From Bacteroidetes bacterium GWF2_35_48 (GTDB lineage Bacteria > Bacteroidota > Bacteroidia > Bacteroidales > GWF2-35-48): a stretch of 64,000 nucleotides of DNA. Both the position numbers and the translations under genes were made by a program. This document shows positions 54,808 through 63,848 of the stretch, piece by piece. Each line of letters opens with the position of its first letter. Position 1 is the first letter of the stretch. The stretch is from the NCBI GenBank assembly GCA_001769125.1, contig MEOG01000124.1:1-64000 (forward strand), read 5' to 3'. A model generated the notes under the pieces. It ran no database searches. It had not been told where the DNA came from and saw nothing but the letters and a program-made list of their open reading frames with translations.

Positions 54808-57800
54808 TTACTTTATCGTTATAATCTTTTTTGTTTTTTCAGGTACTCCATTTACATACAACTGTAGCCAGTAAACTCCGCTGCTGAAATCATTATTGCT
54901 GATTTCGATTTTAGAAACTCCTGCATTTGCATTGTAGGTTTTTACAGTTATACCTTGTGCGTTTAGAATATGCAATTCAGCTTTACCAGCCTTTTCATCA
55001 ACAGTTGTTGTGATTATTGAAGTTGATGTAACAGGATTGGGTGCTATTTCTATAACAGATTCTTTATGTGAAACGATATTCATTTCCACATTTTCCAGAT
55101 TTTCTGCATTGCCGGAATTATTAATGTACCTCATGTTTGAGCCGATTGTACAGGGGCAATTCTGCGCGAGTGAATCTACTTCTTCAAGGGTAATCAGACC
55201 AGCTTTATAATCTGTTTCTGCTTTGTTAACGCAATACCAGCCTTTAATATAATCATATTCTTCGGGGTTTACCCATGTAAGAATATTTTCGATAATATTT
55301 AAAGCCAAATCCTGTCTGCCAAATAAGCGATAGGTATGCGCCTTATCAAGTGTTCGATGCAAAAGCCTGTGGTAGTTTTGGGAAGATTTTTCTATCTCAT
55401 TATCGTTTATAGCCAAAACTCTTGATAATACTCCCATGCCCTGTACATGCGATAGTTGTTTATTCTCTATTACTTTATACAATGCCGTGTTCATGTCTGA
55501 AAAAGCAATATCAAATACAGTTTCGTCGTAAACAGAAGGCTTTTTAATTTTTGTTTCCATTAAATCTAACAATTTGTTTAAAGCTTGTATCGGATTACCT
55601 GATTTCATATCGTTTTCTGCATCTGTAAGCGAAGGGGATAAGCTTGTTGATACACTTCCTCCCAAAATATCTAACACGCCTGTTTGGGATGTTTGACTTA
55701 ATAATTCCCCTCCCATAGATGACTGTTGCCCTCCGCAGGAAGTATAGGTTGATGGGTACAAATCGCTAAATGTAAAATACTGAATAGGATTACTGCCCGT
55801 TTTAGTAACTGAATAATCTACTCCTGATACAGGCGCGCCATTAGGTGTTTTCCATTCATTGTAAGAAGCATTATAAGTTTGCCATAAAACGTTTAAATTT
55901 CCATACAAATCAAAAGCCCCTGATACGTTCTTTTTAATAAGGTTATTATAACCCTGATAAAGATGAGGAACGCCTGCACTTAAAAAATTAACCGGATACT
56001 TATTGTTGTATAAATAATTGTGACCGGAACTTACCGGGCGCGTCTCGCTCATGTTCAAAGAATTTCCGTATGCAATCTGCAAGCCAATGATGCTTGAGGC
56101 ATACACACTGCAACAGCGAACATTTGTTGTAAAAGAACCTGTCGCATATATTTCTCGGGAATTATTAACAGTGCAACCTTCTAATGTTAAGTCTGCGCCT
56201 GAACCACCACTGTAGTATATAGATTTATAAGTATTCCCTGAAAAATAACAATCAGTAAGGCTGCTCGCTGCTGTTGTGGCGCTGCCATAAAAACCATTGT
56301 AGCAATTTTGGAAAGTACATTCTGTTATATCAAAACCAAATCCATAAACCTGCATACCTGTATAGCAATTATCAAAAATACAATCACTAATTGAAATAGT
56401 AGAGATGCTTTGTAGAAGATTGGTAAAAATACCACAAGCTCCTTTTTCAAAAGTGCAACCTGTAATATAGGTTCCTGTTACTTCGTACAAACTCAACCCG
56501 CAATAGCTGCTTCTTACAGTGAGGTTATTTGTAAATTTCACATTCGTGAGTGAACATCTTGCTGCAGGTTGACCGGAAACAAAATTTTGAAAAATCCTTG
56601 TGCTGCTGTGGGTCATTTTTACTTGCGCATTTTCAATTTTTAAATGATAAAGCTCAATTGGTAATGCCAAACGTTCCTGCGCTATTTCTAAAACAATATC
56701 GCTCTGATCCGAACCTATTAACTCTATTTTAGCATTTGTACCTGCTGTTAAATTTGCAGGTGTTGCATCGGTACTGCTGAATTTTACGTAACCAGAACCT
56801 GTGAAGGAAAATATGGCGTTGGCTCCGAGTGCAAGATTGCCTTTTACCTCAAGACAAGTTGCTGCATCAGCAAGGGTAATTAATGCACCTTGGTTGTAGG
56901 TTAAAGTGCCGTTGCCAGAGGCGTCTTTGTCTATGAGGATTTTGCCAGTGCCACCCATACTTATTTGCGAGCCATCATTTACAATGAGATTACCGCCAGG
57001 CTTAACTTCAATAGTTCCTGTCCACATAGCATTATTTACACCACAAATAGTTGCGCCATCAACAACTAATGTACTGCCACTTTCTACTATGATTTTTGCC
57101 TGATATGGCATTTCAAGATGGCAGGTTAATGAACAAGTCGCATTGGATTGTATTTTTAAATCCTGATACAGCCTAATGTTAAAATCCCAAGTTTCGTTAG
57201 AACTAACAATAATTGGGTTGTTTATGTCATAGCAATCGTCTTTAACATATTTTCTTACAGATGTTATATGTACTGCTCTTTGTATTTTACCTATTTGTTG
57301 AGGAGAAAGATATCTTCTGAAGTTGCCTTGGTTTCCCATTATATTGTTTGTAACTTTTTCTGGGAAAGGGTAGATTGCAGTATCATTATCCCATGGATTA
57401 AAATACCATTGAACAGATGGTGGACATTCTAAATAAGGACACATATTTGTTGCGTGAGGTGCGTTTCCTGGGTATGGTATTCCAAATAAATCGTCAAACC
57501 AAGCTTCACTGGACAACATCCCTGACACAGTTGTTGGGCTGCCTCCACCCAAATATGGATGATGCAACTGTAAACAATGACCAATTTCATGAGCTAAGGC
57601 ACCGCCTGTACACAAATCACCATCAGGTGGATTTAGAATGGGTTCAGCCCCTCCACTTCCAAAATAACGACCACAAATAATAGCACCATTATTGTATGAA
57701 AAATTCCAATCGCTTGGAAAATATCCATAAGAATAACCGGAAATTTCAGTAAAATAAACATTGAGTGCATTCATTCTATCATGATCAATGCTATCAACAT

Positions 57801-58260
57801 AGATATTCATGGCAGATATATTGGTGCTATTCCAATATGAGGTATTCTGGTAGAAATAGATGTTTAGCTCAAAGCGAAATCTTGAATCAGACAAAGAAGT
57901 AACTCCTGTAATAGGATCAGAAGGAGTCTGCATTTGAGTGTATGCTCTAACAAAAATATTAAAAATAGTATCTAAACGAGGGATACCATAAAGAGCATCT
58001 TGATTGTTTTGAAAATTTCCACTACTATCATTTTTTTGCATAATATTAAAATTAATTCTGATAGTTTTAACCGGCTCATTTGTAACAGGTATGTAATTTG
58101 AGATTATATTATGACGATCTATAAAAGCTGGCGATGTTGCAGAACAACCAGTTGCTTTTTGTCCGTCAGGTGCAAACATACATGTGTCGGAATAAAAAAC
58201 TTGACCTTTAACAAAGGTAAAAGCTAATATTAAAAAAAAGAATACTATTAATTTTCTCAT
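54808..58260 (-). CDS. secreted M43-like metalloprotease with beta-helix and T9SS sorting domain
   Basis: A 1150-residue exported protein. The signal peptide is LIVFFFLILAFTFVKG. The N-terminal catalytic domain has a zinc-binding motif GGALAHEIGHCLQLHHPYLGG (His224, Glu225, His228, His234) and a Met-turn-like NNIMGNQGNFRRYLSPQQIGKIQRAVH, as in pappalysin-type M43 proteases. A long region (about 350-870) has right-handed beta-helix-type repeats (TFENCYNGFYGSATTAASSLTDCYFSG-like). A C-terminal type-A sorting domain ends it (EIAPNPVTSTSIITTTV, ELHILNAQGITVKTY, FSSGVYWLQLYVNG). It is co-directional with the propeller gene upstream (13-bp gap) and probably shares its promoter. Confidence 0.87.
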   Translation of the reverse strand: MRKLIVFFFLILAFTFVKGQVFYSDTCMFAPDGQKATGCSATSPAFIDRHNIISNYIPVTNEPVKTIRINFNIMQKNDSSGNFQNNQDALYGIPRLDTIFNIFVRAYTQMQTPSDPITGVTSLSDSRFRFELNIYFYQNTSYWNSTNISAMNIYVDSIDHDRMNALNVYFTEISGYSYGYFPSDWNFSYNNGAIICGRYFGSGGAEPILNPPDGDLCTGGALAHEIGHCLQLHHPYLGGGSPTTVSGMLSSEAWFDDLFGIPYPGNAPHATNMCPYLECPPSVQWYFNPWDNDTAIYPFPEKVTNNIMGNQGNFRRYLSPQQIGKIQRAVHITSVRKYVKDDCYDINNPIIVSSNETWDFNIRLYQDLKIQSNATCSLTCHLEMPYQAKIIVESGSTLVVDGATICGVNNAMWTGTIEVKPGGNLIVNDGSQISMGGTGKILIDKDASGNGTLTYNQGALITLADAATCLEVKGNLALGANAIFSFTGSGYVKFSSTDATPANLTAGTNAKIELIGSDQSDIVLEIAQERLALPIELYHLKIENAQVKMTHSSTRIFQNFVSGQPAARCSLTNVKFTNNLTVRSSYCGLSLYEVTGTYITGCTFEKGACGIFTNLLQSISTISISDCIFDNCYTGMQVYGFGFDITECTFQNCYNGFYGSATTAASSLTDCYFSGNTYKSIYYSGGSGADLTLEGCTVNNSREIYATGSFTTNVRCCSVYASSIIGLQIAYGNSLNMSETRPVSSGHNYLYNNKYPVNFLSAGVPHLYQGYNNLIKKNVSGAFDLYGNLNVLWQTYNASYNEWKTPNGAPVSGVDYSVTKTGSNPIQYFTFSDLYPSTYTSCGGQQSSMGGELLSQTSQTGVLDILGGSVSTSLSPSLTDAENDMKSGNPIQALNKLLDLMETKIKKPSVYDETVFDIAFSDMNTALYKVIENKQLSHVQGMGVLSRVLAINDNEIEKSSQNYHRLLHRTLDKAHTYRLFGRQDLALNIIENILTWVNPEEYDYIKGWYCVNKAETDYKAGLITLEEVDSLAQNCPCTIGSNMRYINNSGNAENLENVEMNIVSHKESVIEIAPNPVTSTSIITTTVDEKAGKAELHILNAQGITVKTYNANAGVSKIEISNNDFSSGVYWLQLYVNGVPEKTKKIITIK

Positions 58261-58273
58261 AACTATTTATTTT

Positions 58274-59485
58274 TTAAATTTTTACTAATTTAACAATTGA
58301 ATACTTTTTTGAATTTTTATATTTTACTTTAGCAAAATAAATACCCTGATGATTGCTTTCAAAATTAAGGTTGACCTGTTGTGAATTTAACCCTGACAAA
58401 GTTTTTATAAGCTTCCCGGAAATATCAATAATAAATAAATCTTCCATTATATCGTTTTCTGAAATTATTGTAACATTATTATAAAAGGGGTTTTGAAAAG
58501 ACAGTTTATTGCTTTCATCATAATTACTATTTTCATAACCATTAATATCAGATAATTTATAAAGGGTTGTACCTCCGTTAGTCATGTAAATATTATTTTG
58601 ATTATCCTCAATTAATGAATGAACCGTTGAAACAGGTGAATTTGTATTATCCCAAACTGTCCATGAGTTGTTATAAAAGCGTCTAAGTTTATCTCCTCCA
58701 ATCCATAAACTACCGTCTTTTGTTTTAATAACCGATGTTACCATATTTGATAATATTCCGGAATTCTGAATATTATAACAATGCCAGATAGAATCATCAT
58801 ACATCCATAACCCACTTTCGTAAGCTCCAAAATATTTTATACCATTATCTATGGCCAAAATCCATAAGCCGAAAGGTATATTTGTATTTGCTGTATCAAA
58901 TGTAGTCCATGTAGTTCCCTGCAATCTTTGAATAGCACTACCAGAAAACCAAACAGTAGTATCATTTTCAATGGCAACATTGATGCTTGGATAGTATAAT
59001 AATGGAGAATTAGTCCAATTATATAATGTAAAAGTAGAGCCATTGTATTTTGCAATACCACTTTCCCAACCAGAAAACCAGATATCACCATTGTATTTAT
59101 TGATAGCAATTTTTGTCACATAACTATAAGGGGGATAGTAAGTCCAGATGGTGTCTTGATCAAATTTTGTTAAATATCCTTCTCCACTTCCAATCCAAAT
59201 GTTGTTGTCAATATCAACCTCAATAGAGTAACACACATTATGAGGCAAACCTGAATTAGCTTCATTATAAGTAGTCCAAACTTCACCATCCCATTTGATA
59301 ATTCCCTGATAAGTGGCGAACCACATATTTGCAGTAGAATCTATCGCAATATCATTAATATTGGCATTGGGCAACCCTGAGTTAGTGTAATTGTACATTG
59401 TCCAATCCCATTGCTGGCAATACAATAATAAAGGATACAAATCAAAGAATGTAAGAAAAAGAAATATTTTAATAAATTGCTTCAT
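58274..59485 (-). CDS. propeller-repeat secreted protein with T9SS sorting domain
   Basis: A 403-residue protein with a signal peptide (FLFLTFFDLYPLLLY), about six propeller repeats (NMWFATYQGIIKWDGEVWTTYN, NNIWIGSGEGYLTKFDQDTI) and a C-terminal sorting domain (SFQNPFYNNVTII, LFIIDISGKLIKTL, HQGIYFAKVKYKNSK). It is the first gene of the operon with the M43-like protease. The promoter region just upstream carries four direct repeats and a palindrome. Confidence 0.87.
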   Translation of the reverse strand: MKQFIKIFLFLTFFDLYPLLLYCQQWDWTMYNYTNSGLPNANINDIAIDSTANMWFATYQGIIKWDGEVWTTYNEANSGLPHNVCYSIEVDIDNNIWIGSGEGYLTKFDQDTIWTYYPPYSYVTKIAINKYNGDIWFSGWESGIAKYNGSTFTLYNWTNSPLLYYPSINVAIENDTTVWFSGSAIQRLQGTTWTTFDTANTNIPFGLWILAIDNGIKYFGAYESGLWMYDDSIWHCYNIQNSGILSNMVTSVIKTKDGSLWIGGDKLRRFYNNSWTVWDNTNSPVSTVHSLIEDNQNNIYMTNGGTTLYKLSDINGYENSNYDESNKLSFQNPFYNNVTIISENDIMEDLFIIDISGKLIKTLSGLNSQQVNLNFESNHQGIYFAKVKYKNSKKYSIVKLVKI

Positions 59486-59550
59486 AATTTTTTTTTTAAT
59501 TTAACAAAACTCGTTATTTTCTCTACTCACCTACGGTGGCCACAATTTTT

Positions 59551-59594
59551 CAAATATACACATAGGAAAGTAATTTTACTTTCCTGCAAAAATA
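59551..59594 (-). promoter_or_regulatory. candidate promoter region of the propeller/protease operon
   Basis: On the minus strand two -7-like boxes are present: TATATTTG (CAAATATA at 59551-59558) and TATTTTTG (CAAAAATA at 59587-59594). A perfect palindrome AGGAAAGTAATTTTACTTTC (22 bp in full, 59564-59585) lies between them. Which box is used is not known. Confidence 0.45.
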
Positions 59595-59625
59595 AACTAT
59601 GTAAAAATAACAGGATAAATACACA

Positions 59626-59698
59626 AGCGGTATCATTTAGCACATTATCGGTATCATTTTTAACATTAACGGTCAGTTTTTTACACGAACGGTCATTT
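59626..59698. promoter_or_regulatory. four direct repeats, candidate LytTR-binding boxes
   Basis: AGCGGTATCAT, ATCGGTATCAT, AACGGTCAG and AACGGTCAT have their CGGT at 59628, 59649, 59670 and 59690: spacings 21, 21 and 20 bp. LytTR proteins generally bind 9-bp direct repeats one turn-pair (21-22 bp) apart, with a consensus near [TA][AC][CA]GTTN[AG][TG]. The repeats lie between the LytTR gene and the operon's promoter. Confidence 0.6.
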
Positions 59699-59737
59699 TT
59701 TTTAAAAATCACTGTTTCTATGTTTCACAACAGGAAT

Positions 59738-60082
59738 TTAATTTTTATTGAAAAATTGAGATAAAAAGTCTTTTGTCTTCCTTTTGGAAACAGGTATTTT
59801 TTCATTACTAACCAGAACCGCACACTTATCTATTTTATCGTAATGCTTTACATGATTTAAATTTAATAAGTATGATTTATGTATTCTGCAAAAAATAGTT
59901 TGTGGAAACAAAGTATTATAATGACACAGGCGTTGCGCTACTTTAATTATTTCTCCATCTACTAATTTTATTTTACAGAAATTACCGTCAGCTTCAATAT
60001 AAAGGATGTCCTTTGGGTACACTGAAAAAAGAATTTCAGCAGATTTTATTTTTAATAAAACAGATTGTTCTTTTGGTTTCAT
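59738..60082 (-). CDS. stand-alone LytTR DNA-binding protein
   Basis: A 114-residue protein that is one LytTR domain: AEILFSVYPKDILYIEADGNFCKIKL, VAQRLCHYNTLFPQTIFCRIHKSYLLNLNHV, KIPVSKRKTKDFLSQFF. There is no receiver domain, so its activity is not set by phosphorylation in the usual way. It is followed by the four direct repeats and the T9SS propeller/protease operon, its probable targets. The anti-sigma-like gene is 90 bp upstream, in the same direction. Confidence 0.88.
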   Translation of the reverse strand: MKPKEQSVLLKIKSAEILFSVYPKDILYIEADGNFCKIKLVDGEIIKVAQRLCHYNTLFPQTIFCRIHKSYLLNLNHVKHYDKIDKCAVLVSNEKIPVSKRKTKDFLSQFFNKN

Positions 60083-60172
60083 AAATTTTGTGATTAAAAA
60101 ATTAACTTCATAGTTTTGCTATAAATAATTTGATCTGAACGAACAATTTCTAACACAGTATGAGTCTTAAAA

Positions 60173-60949
60173 CTAATTGTTTTTTTTAACATGAGTTTCT
60201 TGATTTATTTTCAATAATAAACTAGTGGCTTTTTCATAATAATAACTTTCTTTATTACAAGCAAAATCTTTTAAAATAACTTTTGCTTTATTTAATCTTC
60301 CTAGTTTTAAGTAGCATAAACTCAAATACCATAAAGCATTATTTTTTAATAAACAATTATATTTTGTAATTTTTAAAAGCAGTTTTTCAGCTTTCTCATA
60401 TTGCCTTGTTTCCATTGCTACGCCGGCGCTATAATATATTGCATCTATTCTGGTTGAATCTAATTCTAATACTTCATTAAAATATAATAATGCAGAATTA
60501 AATTCATTATTTTCATAAGCACACATTCCATCTTGCATTATTGATTCAGCATCTTCAGCCGGTCCTCTTGTAATACCGTATGTTTCTATTCTAGTATAAT
60601 ATTGACTATATAAATCAGGTGTTTTTTTAATAAAGAAATTCCAAAACACTATTGAACTAATCAGGAATGTAACTACACATGCAGCAGCTATTGTGTATGT
60701 ATTTCTGAAAAGCCCATATATCTTTTTATCATACTTTTTTTGTCGTTCAAAATATTCTTTGGATGCTTTATTTAGAGTTTGCTTAAATAAATAAAACGCA
60801 ATAAATTTATTTATTTCTTCATGTAATTTTACCTCTTCTACTAAAGCTTTGTTTGACTTTAATTTATTTTCAAACATAGCAAGTTCCTCACCTTGTAGCT
60901 TACCATCTAAGTATAAATCTGCTGCTGCAAAGTAATCGTATTCTTTCAT
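60173..60949 (-). CDS. anti-sigma-like membrane protein with TPRs
   Basis: A 258-residue protein. The N-terminus (KEYDYFAAADLYLDGKLQGEELAMFENKLKSN) has the pattern of anti-sigma or zinc-finger-less FecR-like cytoplasmic domains. A TM is at about 88-110 (TIAAACVVTFLISSIVFWNFF). The periplasmic part has about three TPRs (GMCAYENNEFNSALLYFNEVLELDSTRIDAIYYSAGVA). Its start overlaps the sigma gene's stop by 4 bp (ATGA), a sign of coupled translation. It probably holds the sigma factor at the membrane until a signal comes. Confidence 0.7.
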   Translation of the reverse strand: MKEYDYFAAADLYLDGKLQGEELAMFENKLKSNKALVEEVKLHEEINKFIAFYLFKQTLNKASKEYFERQKKYDKKIYGLFRNTYTIAAACVVTFLISSIVFWNFFIKKTPDLYSQYYTRIETYGITRGPAEDAESIMQDGMCAYENNEFNSALLYFNEVLELDSTRIDAIYYSAGVAMETRQYEKAEKLLLKITKYNCLLKNNALWYLSLCYLKLGRLNKAKVILKDFACNKESYYYEKATSLLLKINQETHVKKNN

Positions 60950-61521
60950 AATATGTAAGTTCCTGTATTTGTATTTAAATTCTGAATGTCCATTCTTATA
61001 TTTTCTTTTAATCTTGTTTTACACATCGTTTTCCTTCGGTTAATATAACCAACACTTATTCCTAATTCTTTTGATATTTTTTCTTTAGAAGTTTTTGAAT
61101 AAAACATTATCAATAAATTCTTGCATAAATTATCTAATCTTTCAAAATGCCTGAAAAATATTTCATACTTTAAATTATATGTTTCAACAAATTCAAGTTC
61201 CTCAAAGGGTTCTGTAATTAAAGAATTTTCAGAGATAGTTTCCATTCGTTCAGTATTTTTCATTTCAAGTATTTTCCTTTTCCATTTATTAAAACAAACA
61301 GTACAGAATAATGCTGCAAATTTCTTTTTTACATTTATATTCGGCTTTATATAAAAATACTCAATTGTTTCCTGAAAAATATCTTTTGCATCATGTACTG
61401 TTCCTTTATTTTTTATTACGTATCGCTTAATGGTCTTGAAAAAAGTAGCATAACAATAATCTAATACCTGTTTATTATTACACTTTATTCCTATTAAAAT
61501 TTTATCGTCTGAATATTTCAT
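60946..61521 (-). CDS. ECF-type sigma-70 family RNA polymerase sigma factor
   Basis: A 191-residue protein. Region 2 is KQVLDYCYATFFKTIKRYVIKNKGTVHDAKDIFQETIEYFY and region 4 is LDNLCKNLLIMFYSKTSKEKISKELGISVGYINRRKTMCKTRLKE, with the HTH in the middle. There is no region 3, as in ECF sigmas. It is the first gene of a run that continues with the anti-sigma-like TPR protein and the LytTR gene. The target promoters are not known. Confidence 0.85.
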   Translation of the reverse strand: MKYSDDKILIGIKCNNKQVLDYCYATFFKTIKRYVIKNKGTVHDAKDIFQETIEYFYIKPNINVKKKFAALFCTVCFNKWKRKILEMKNTERMETISENSLITEPFEELEFVETYNLKYEIFFRHFERLDNLCKNLLIMFYSKTSKEKISKELGISVGYINRRKTMCKTRLKENIRMDIQNLNTNTGTYIL

Positions 61522-62027
61522 TACATTAACCCCTCTATTTATATGTGTCGGAAAAATAAAAAAGTGACCACTACTTTTTATGTTATTTTTTAAATTGTGA
61601 ATAACTTAATGAAATTATAAGTGGTACCTTGCTATTCCCTTACGAAGACCCTAATTTTTCAAATATATTCCAATTCCGAAAACTCCACCTGTTCATAAGA
61701 CCATTATTTTCGGAAAAAGGTTGAACAGGGTAAAATATTTTTTCGTGCAAATGTGCTGGAACGTAGTGTTTATATATATCAGTACTCCTGCACAAGGTAA
61801 ACAGGCATAGTGTAAGATGTGGCTTAGGAATGAATAAACAGGTTTGTAATTGTATAGATTGTTCTGTCTTCATGCACATTGGTTTGGTTTGCTAATGCAA
61901 AACAAAAATTTGAAAAGAAAAAATGTTGTTGGGCAGATGTTAGGTTGAGATATTTCGCACGGATTGCAAATCTGCGCTAACTGGTGTATGAAAAAACAAA
62001 AAAAGAAAAGAATTGCACTGTTAAACC
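61522..62027. other. 506-bp intergenic gap with short fold-backs
   Basis: No credible gene. CCGAAAA...TTTTCGG (about 61676-61713) can form a hairpin, and CACGGATTGCAAATCTGCG (about 61958-61976) is a near-palindrome around TTGCAA. A 79-codon frame at 61640-61879 has no domain and an odd composition, so it was not called. Confidence 0.4.
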
Positions 62028-63731
62028 TTACCGACAATGTTTATTTATAAAGCTTGAGGCATAATTGTTTCCTGATTTCTTTGCCTGCTGCCAGTCTGCA
62101 CATGCGCCTGATACATCTCCGGAATTAATTTTTGAAATCCCCCTGTTAAAATAGGCATCCCCGCTGGAAGGTCGTATTTTTATTGCTTTGTTGAAAATTT
62201 CTATTGCTGTTTTATAATCTTTCATTTCATTTTTTACACCTCCCAGATTAATACAGGCATCAAAATGTTTTTCATTTACAGACAAAGCTTTTTCATAATC
62301 TGCAATGGCTTTTTCAGGCTGCCGCATGCGATATTGAATAAATCCACGGGCATACCATGCGTCTGCATTATCGCTCTTTAGCTTTGTACTTACGCTTAAA
62401 TCATCCAGCGCTGCTTGCAGTTCATTACTTAACATGTAAGCCATGCCGCGATTATAATAAGACATTGCGCCCTCTGGATTCTTTTCAATGGCAAGCGTGT
62501 AAAAGCTTTTCGCATCTTTGTAATCTTCAACATGAATAACACTGATTAAAAAATACACCAACATTACTGCATATAAAAAATAAAGTTTTTGATAAGATAT
62601 CATACGCAAAAAAACAGATACAGAAAAAAGAATGCCTATGACAGGTAAATAAGCGCGATGTTCTAAATAATGATAACCATGACTCCCGATAGCCAGACTG
62701 TGAAACATTCCGGGAACAAGTAAAAATAAAAACCAGACGATACCAAAAATCGTCAATTTAAAATCTTTTTCTTTTCTGAAACGATAAATGAGAAAAACAA
62801 AACCGGTCAAAACGACAAGCCCTATTATAGAAGAAATCATTGAATATACAGGCGCAGGGCTAAGATTGACAGGTACGAAAAACTTCCCGGTTAGCTCAGG
62901 AATCGTAAAAATATTATTGAAAAATTCCATCAACCCAAACTTATCCTGCATGGGTAAAACAATCACTTTTGAACGTGCAAAAAAATACAATCCATACACA
63001 AAAAGATAAGGTACAATCAGCGCAATTTCTTTTATGAAACTTCTTCCCTGCTCCCTGTAAAAAAACAAATAAACAAGAAATGCAAAAGGGATTACAATGG
63101 CTGTCTCTTTAGAAAATGCAGCAAAAGAAAATGCAAGAACGGATAATACAAAATATCCGATTTTTCTGTTTTTTGAAAACGAAAGAAAAAAACGAAACGA
63201 AAGCAAGCCGAAAAAAGCAAGAAGTAAATCGCCACGCGCAGGAATCCATGCTACAGCATGCACGAGCAGGGGGCTGACACAAAAGAACAGAGAAAGCAAA
63301 AGCGCATGGGTCTTTTTTGTATCAAAAAACAACAAAATTGAGAAAAGCAGAAAACAGATAAATAAATGAAGTAAAAAGTTTGTAAGATGAAATGCTAAAG
63401 CTTTTCCATCTGAAAGATGAGCGTCAATCATAAAGCTCAGATTTTGCAGGGGTCTGTAAAACTCAGTGCCTTCTTTACTAAAAAGAGCATCGCGTTGAAG
63501 AATATCGGCAGCAGAACCATCAAGGAGCAGTGGCATGTTGCTTAAAATAATGGGAGCCTCATCAAGCTTATCCAAAGGATAGTGAAAAGATTTGCTGTAG
63601 ATGATTAAAGAAAATATAAACATCAATACATAAGGAATGGGAAATTTTGTAGCAAAACGCCAGAAAGCATTCCCCTTGTCTTGCGTTTTTTCAACGGACT
63701 TTATCCGGGCTTTCCCTTTATTTTTTTTCAT
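62028..63731 (-). CDS. multi-TM glycosyltransferase-like protein with C-terminal TPRs
   Basis: A 567-residue membrane protein. About ten TMs span 30-415, starting VLMFIFSLIIYSKSFHYPLDKLDEAPIIL, with the Asp/Glu pair in the first loop as in PMT/TMTC-like enzymes. HAVAWIPARGDLLLAFFGLLSF and HGYHYLEHRAYLPVIGILFS are conserved-looking loops. TPRs fill 420-560 (AMSYYNRGMAYMLSNELQAALDDLSVS, GDAYFNRGISKINSGDVSGACADWQQAKK). TMTC-type proteins of this layout transfer sugars to proteins in other systems; here that is only inference. Confidence 0.75.
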   Translation of the reverse strand: MKKNKGKARIKSVEKTQDKGNAFWRFATKFPIPYVLMFIFSLIIYSKSFHYPLDKLDEAPIILSNMPLLLDGSAADILQRDALFSKEGTEFYRPLQNLSFMIDAHLSDGKALAFHLTNFLLHLFICFLLFSILLFFDTKKTHALLLSLFFCVSPLLVHAVAWIPARGDLLLAFFGLLSFRFFLSFSKNRKIGYFVLSVLAFSFAAFSKETAIVIPFAFLVYLFFYREQGRSFIKEIALIVPYLFVYGLYFFARSKVIVLPMQDKFGLMEFFNNIFTIPELTGKFFVPVNLSPAPVYSMISSIIGLVVLTGFVFLIYRFRKEKDFKLTIFGIVWFLFLLVPGMFHSLAIGSHGYHYLEHRAYLPVIGILFSVSVFLRMISYQKLYFLYAVMLVYFLISVIHVEDYKDAKSFYTLAIEKNPEGAMSYYNRGMAYMLSNELQAALDDLSVSTKLKSDNADAWYARGFIQYRMRQPEKAIADYEKALSVNEKHFDACINLGGVKNEMKDYKTAIEIFNKAIKIRPSSGDAYFNRGISKINSGDVSGACADWQQAKKSGNNYASSFINKHCR

Positions 63732-63848
63732 TTTTAATTTTGTGAAAACGGGCTATGTTATTTCAATCACACTCAATTAAACCGATTGAAAACAACGTCG
63801 TATATCGGATTAGCAATTTGCAACATAATCTTATTTTTTTTTGAAATA

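Noticed and set aside
59477-59764. 95-codon plus-strand frame with SVSFLTLTVSFL-type repeats
   Set aside because: It is created by the four direct repeats upstream of the T9SS operon; it overlaps the LytTR gene's end and has no domain.
61640-61879. 79-codon minus-strand frame
   Set aside because: No domain, odd composition, lies in a hairpin-bearing gap; kept as intergenic.
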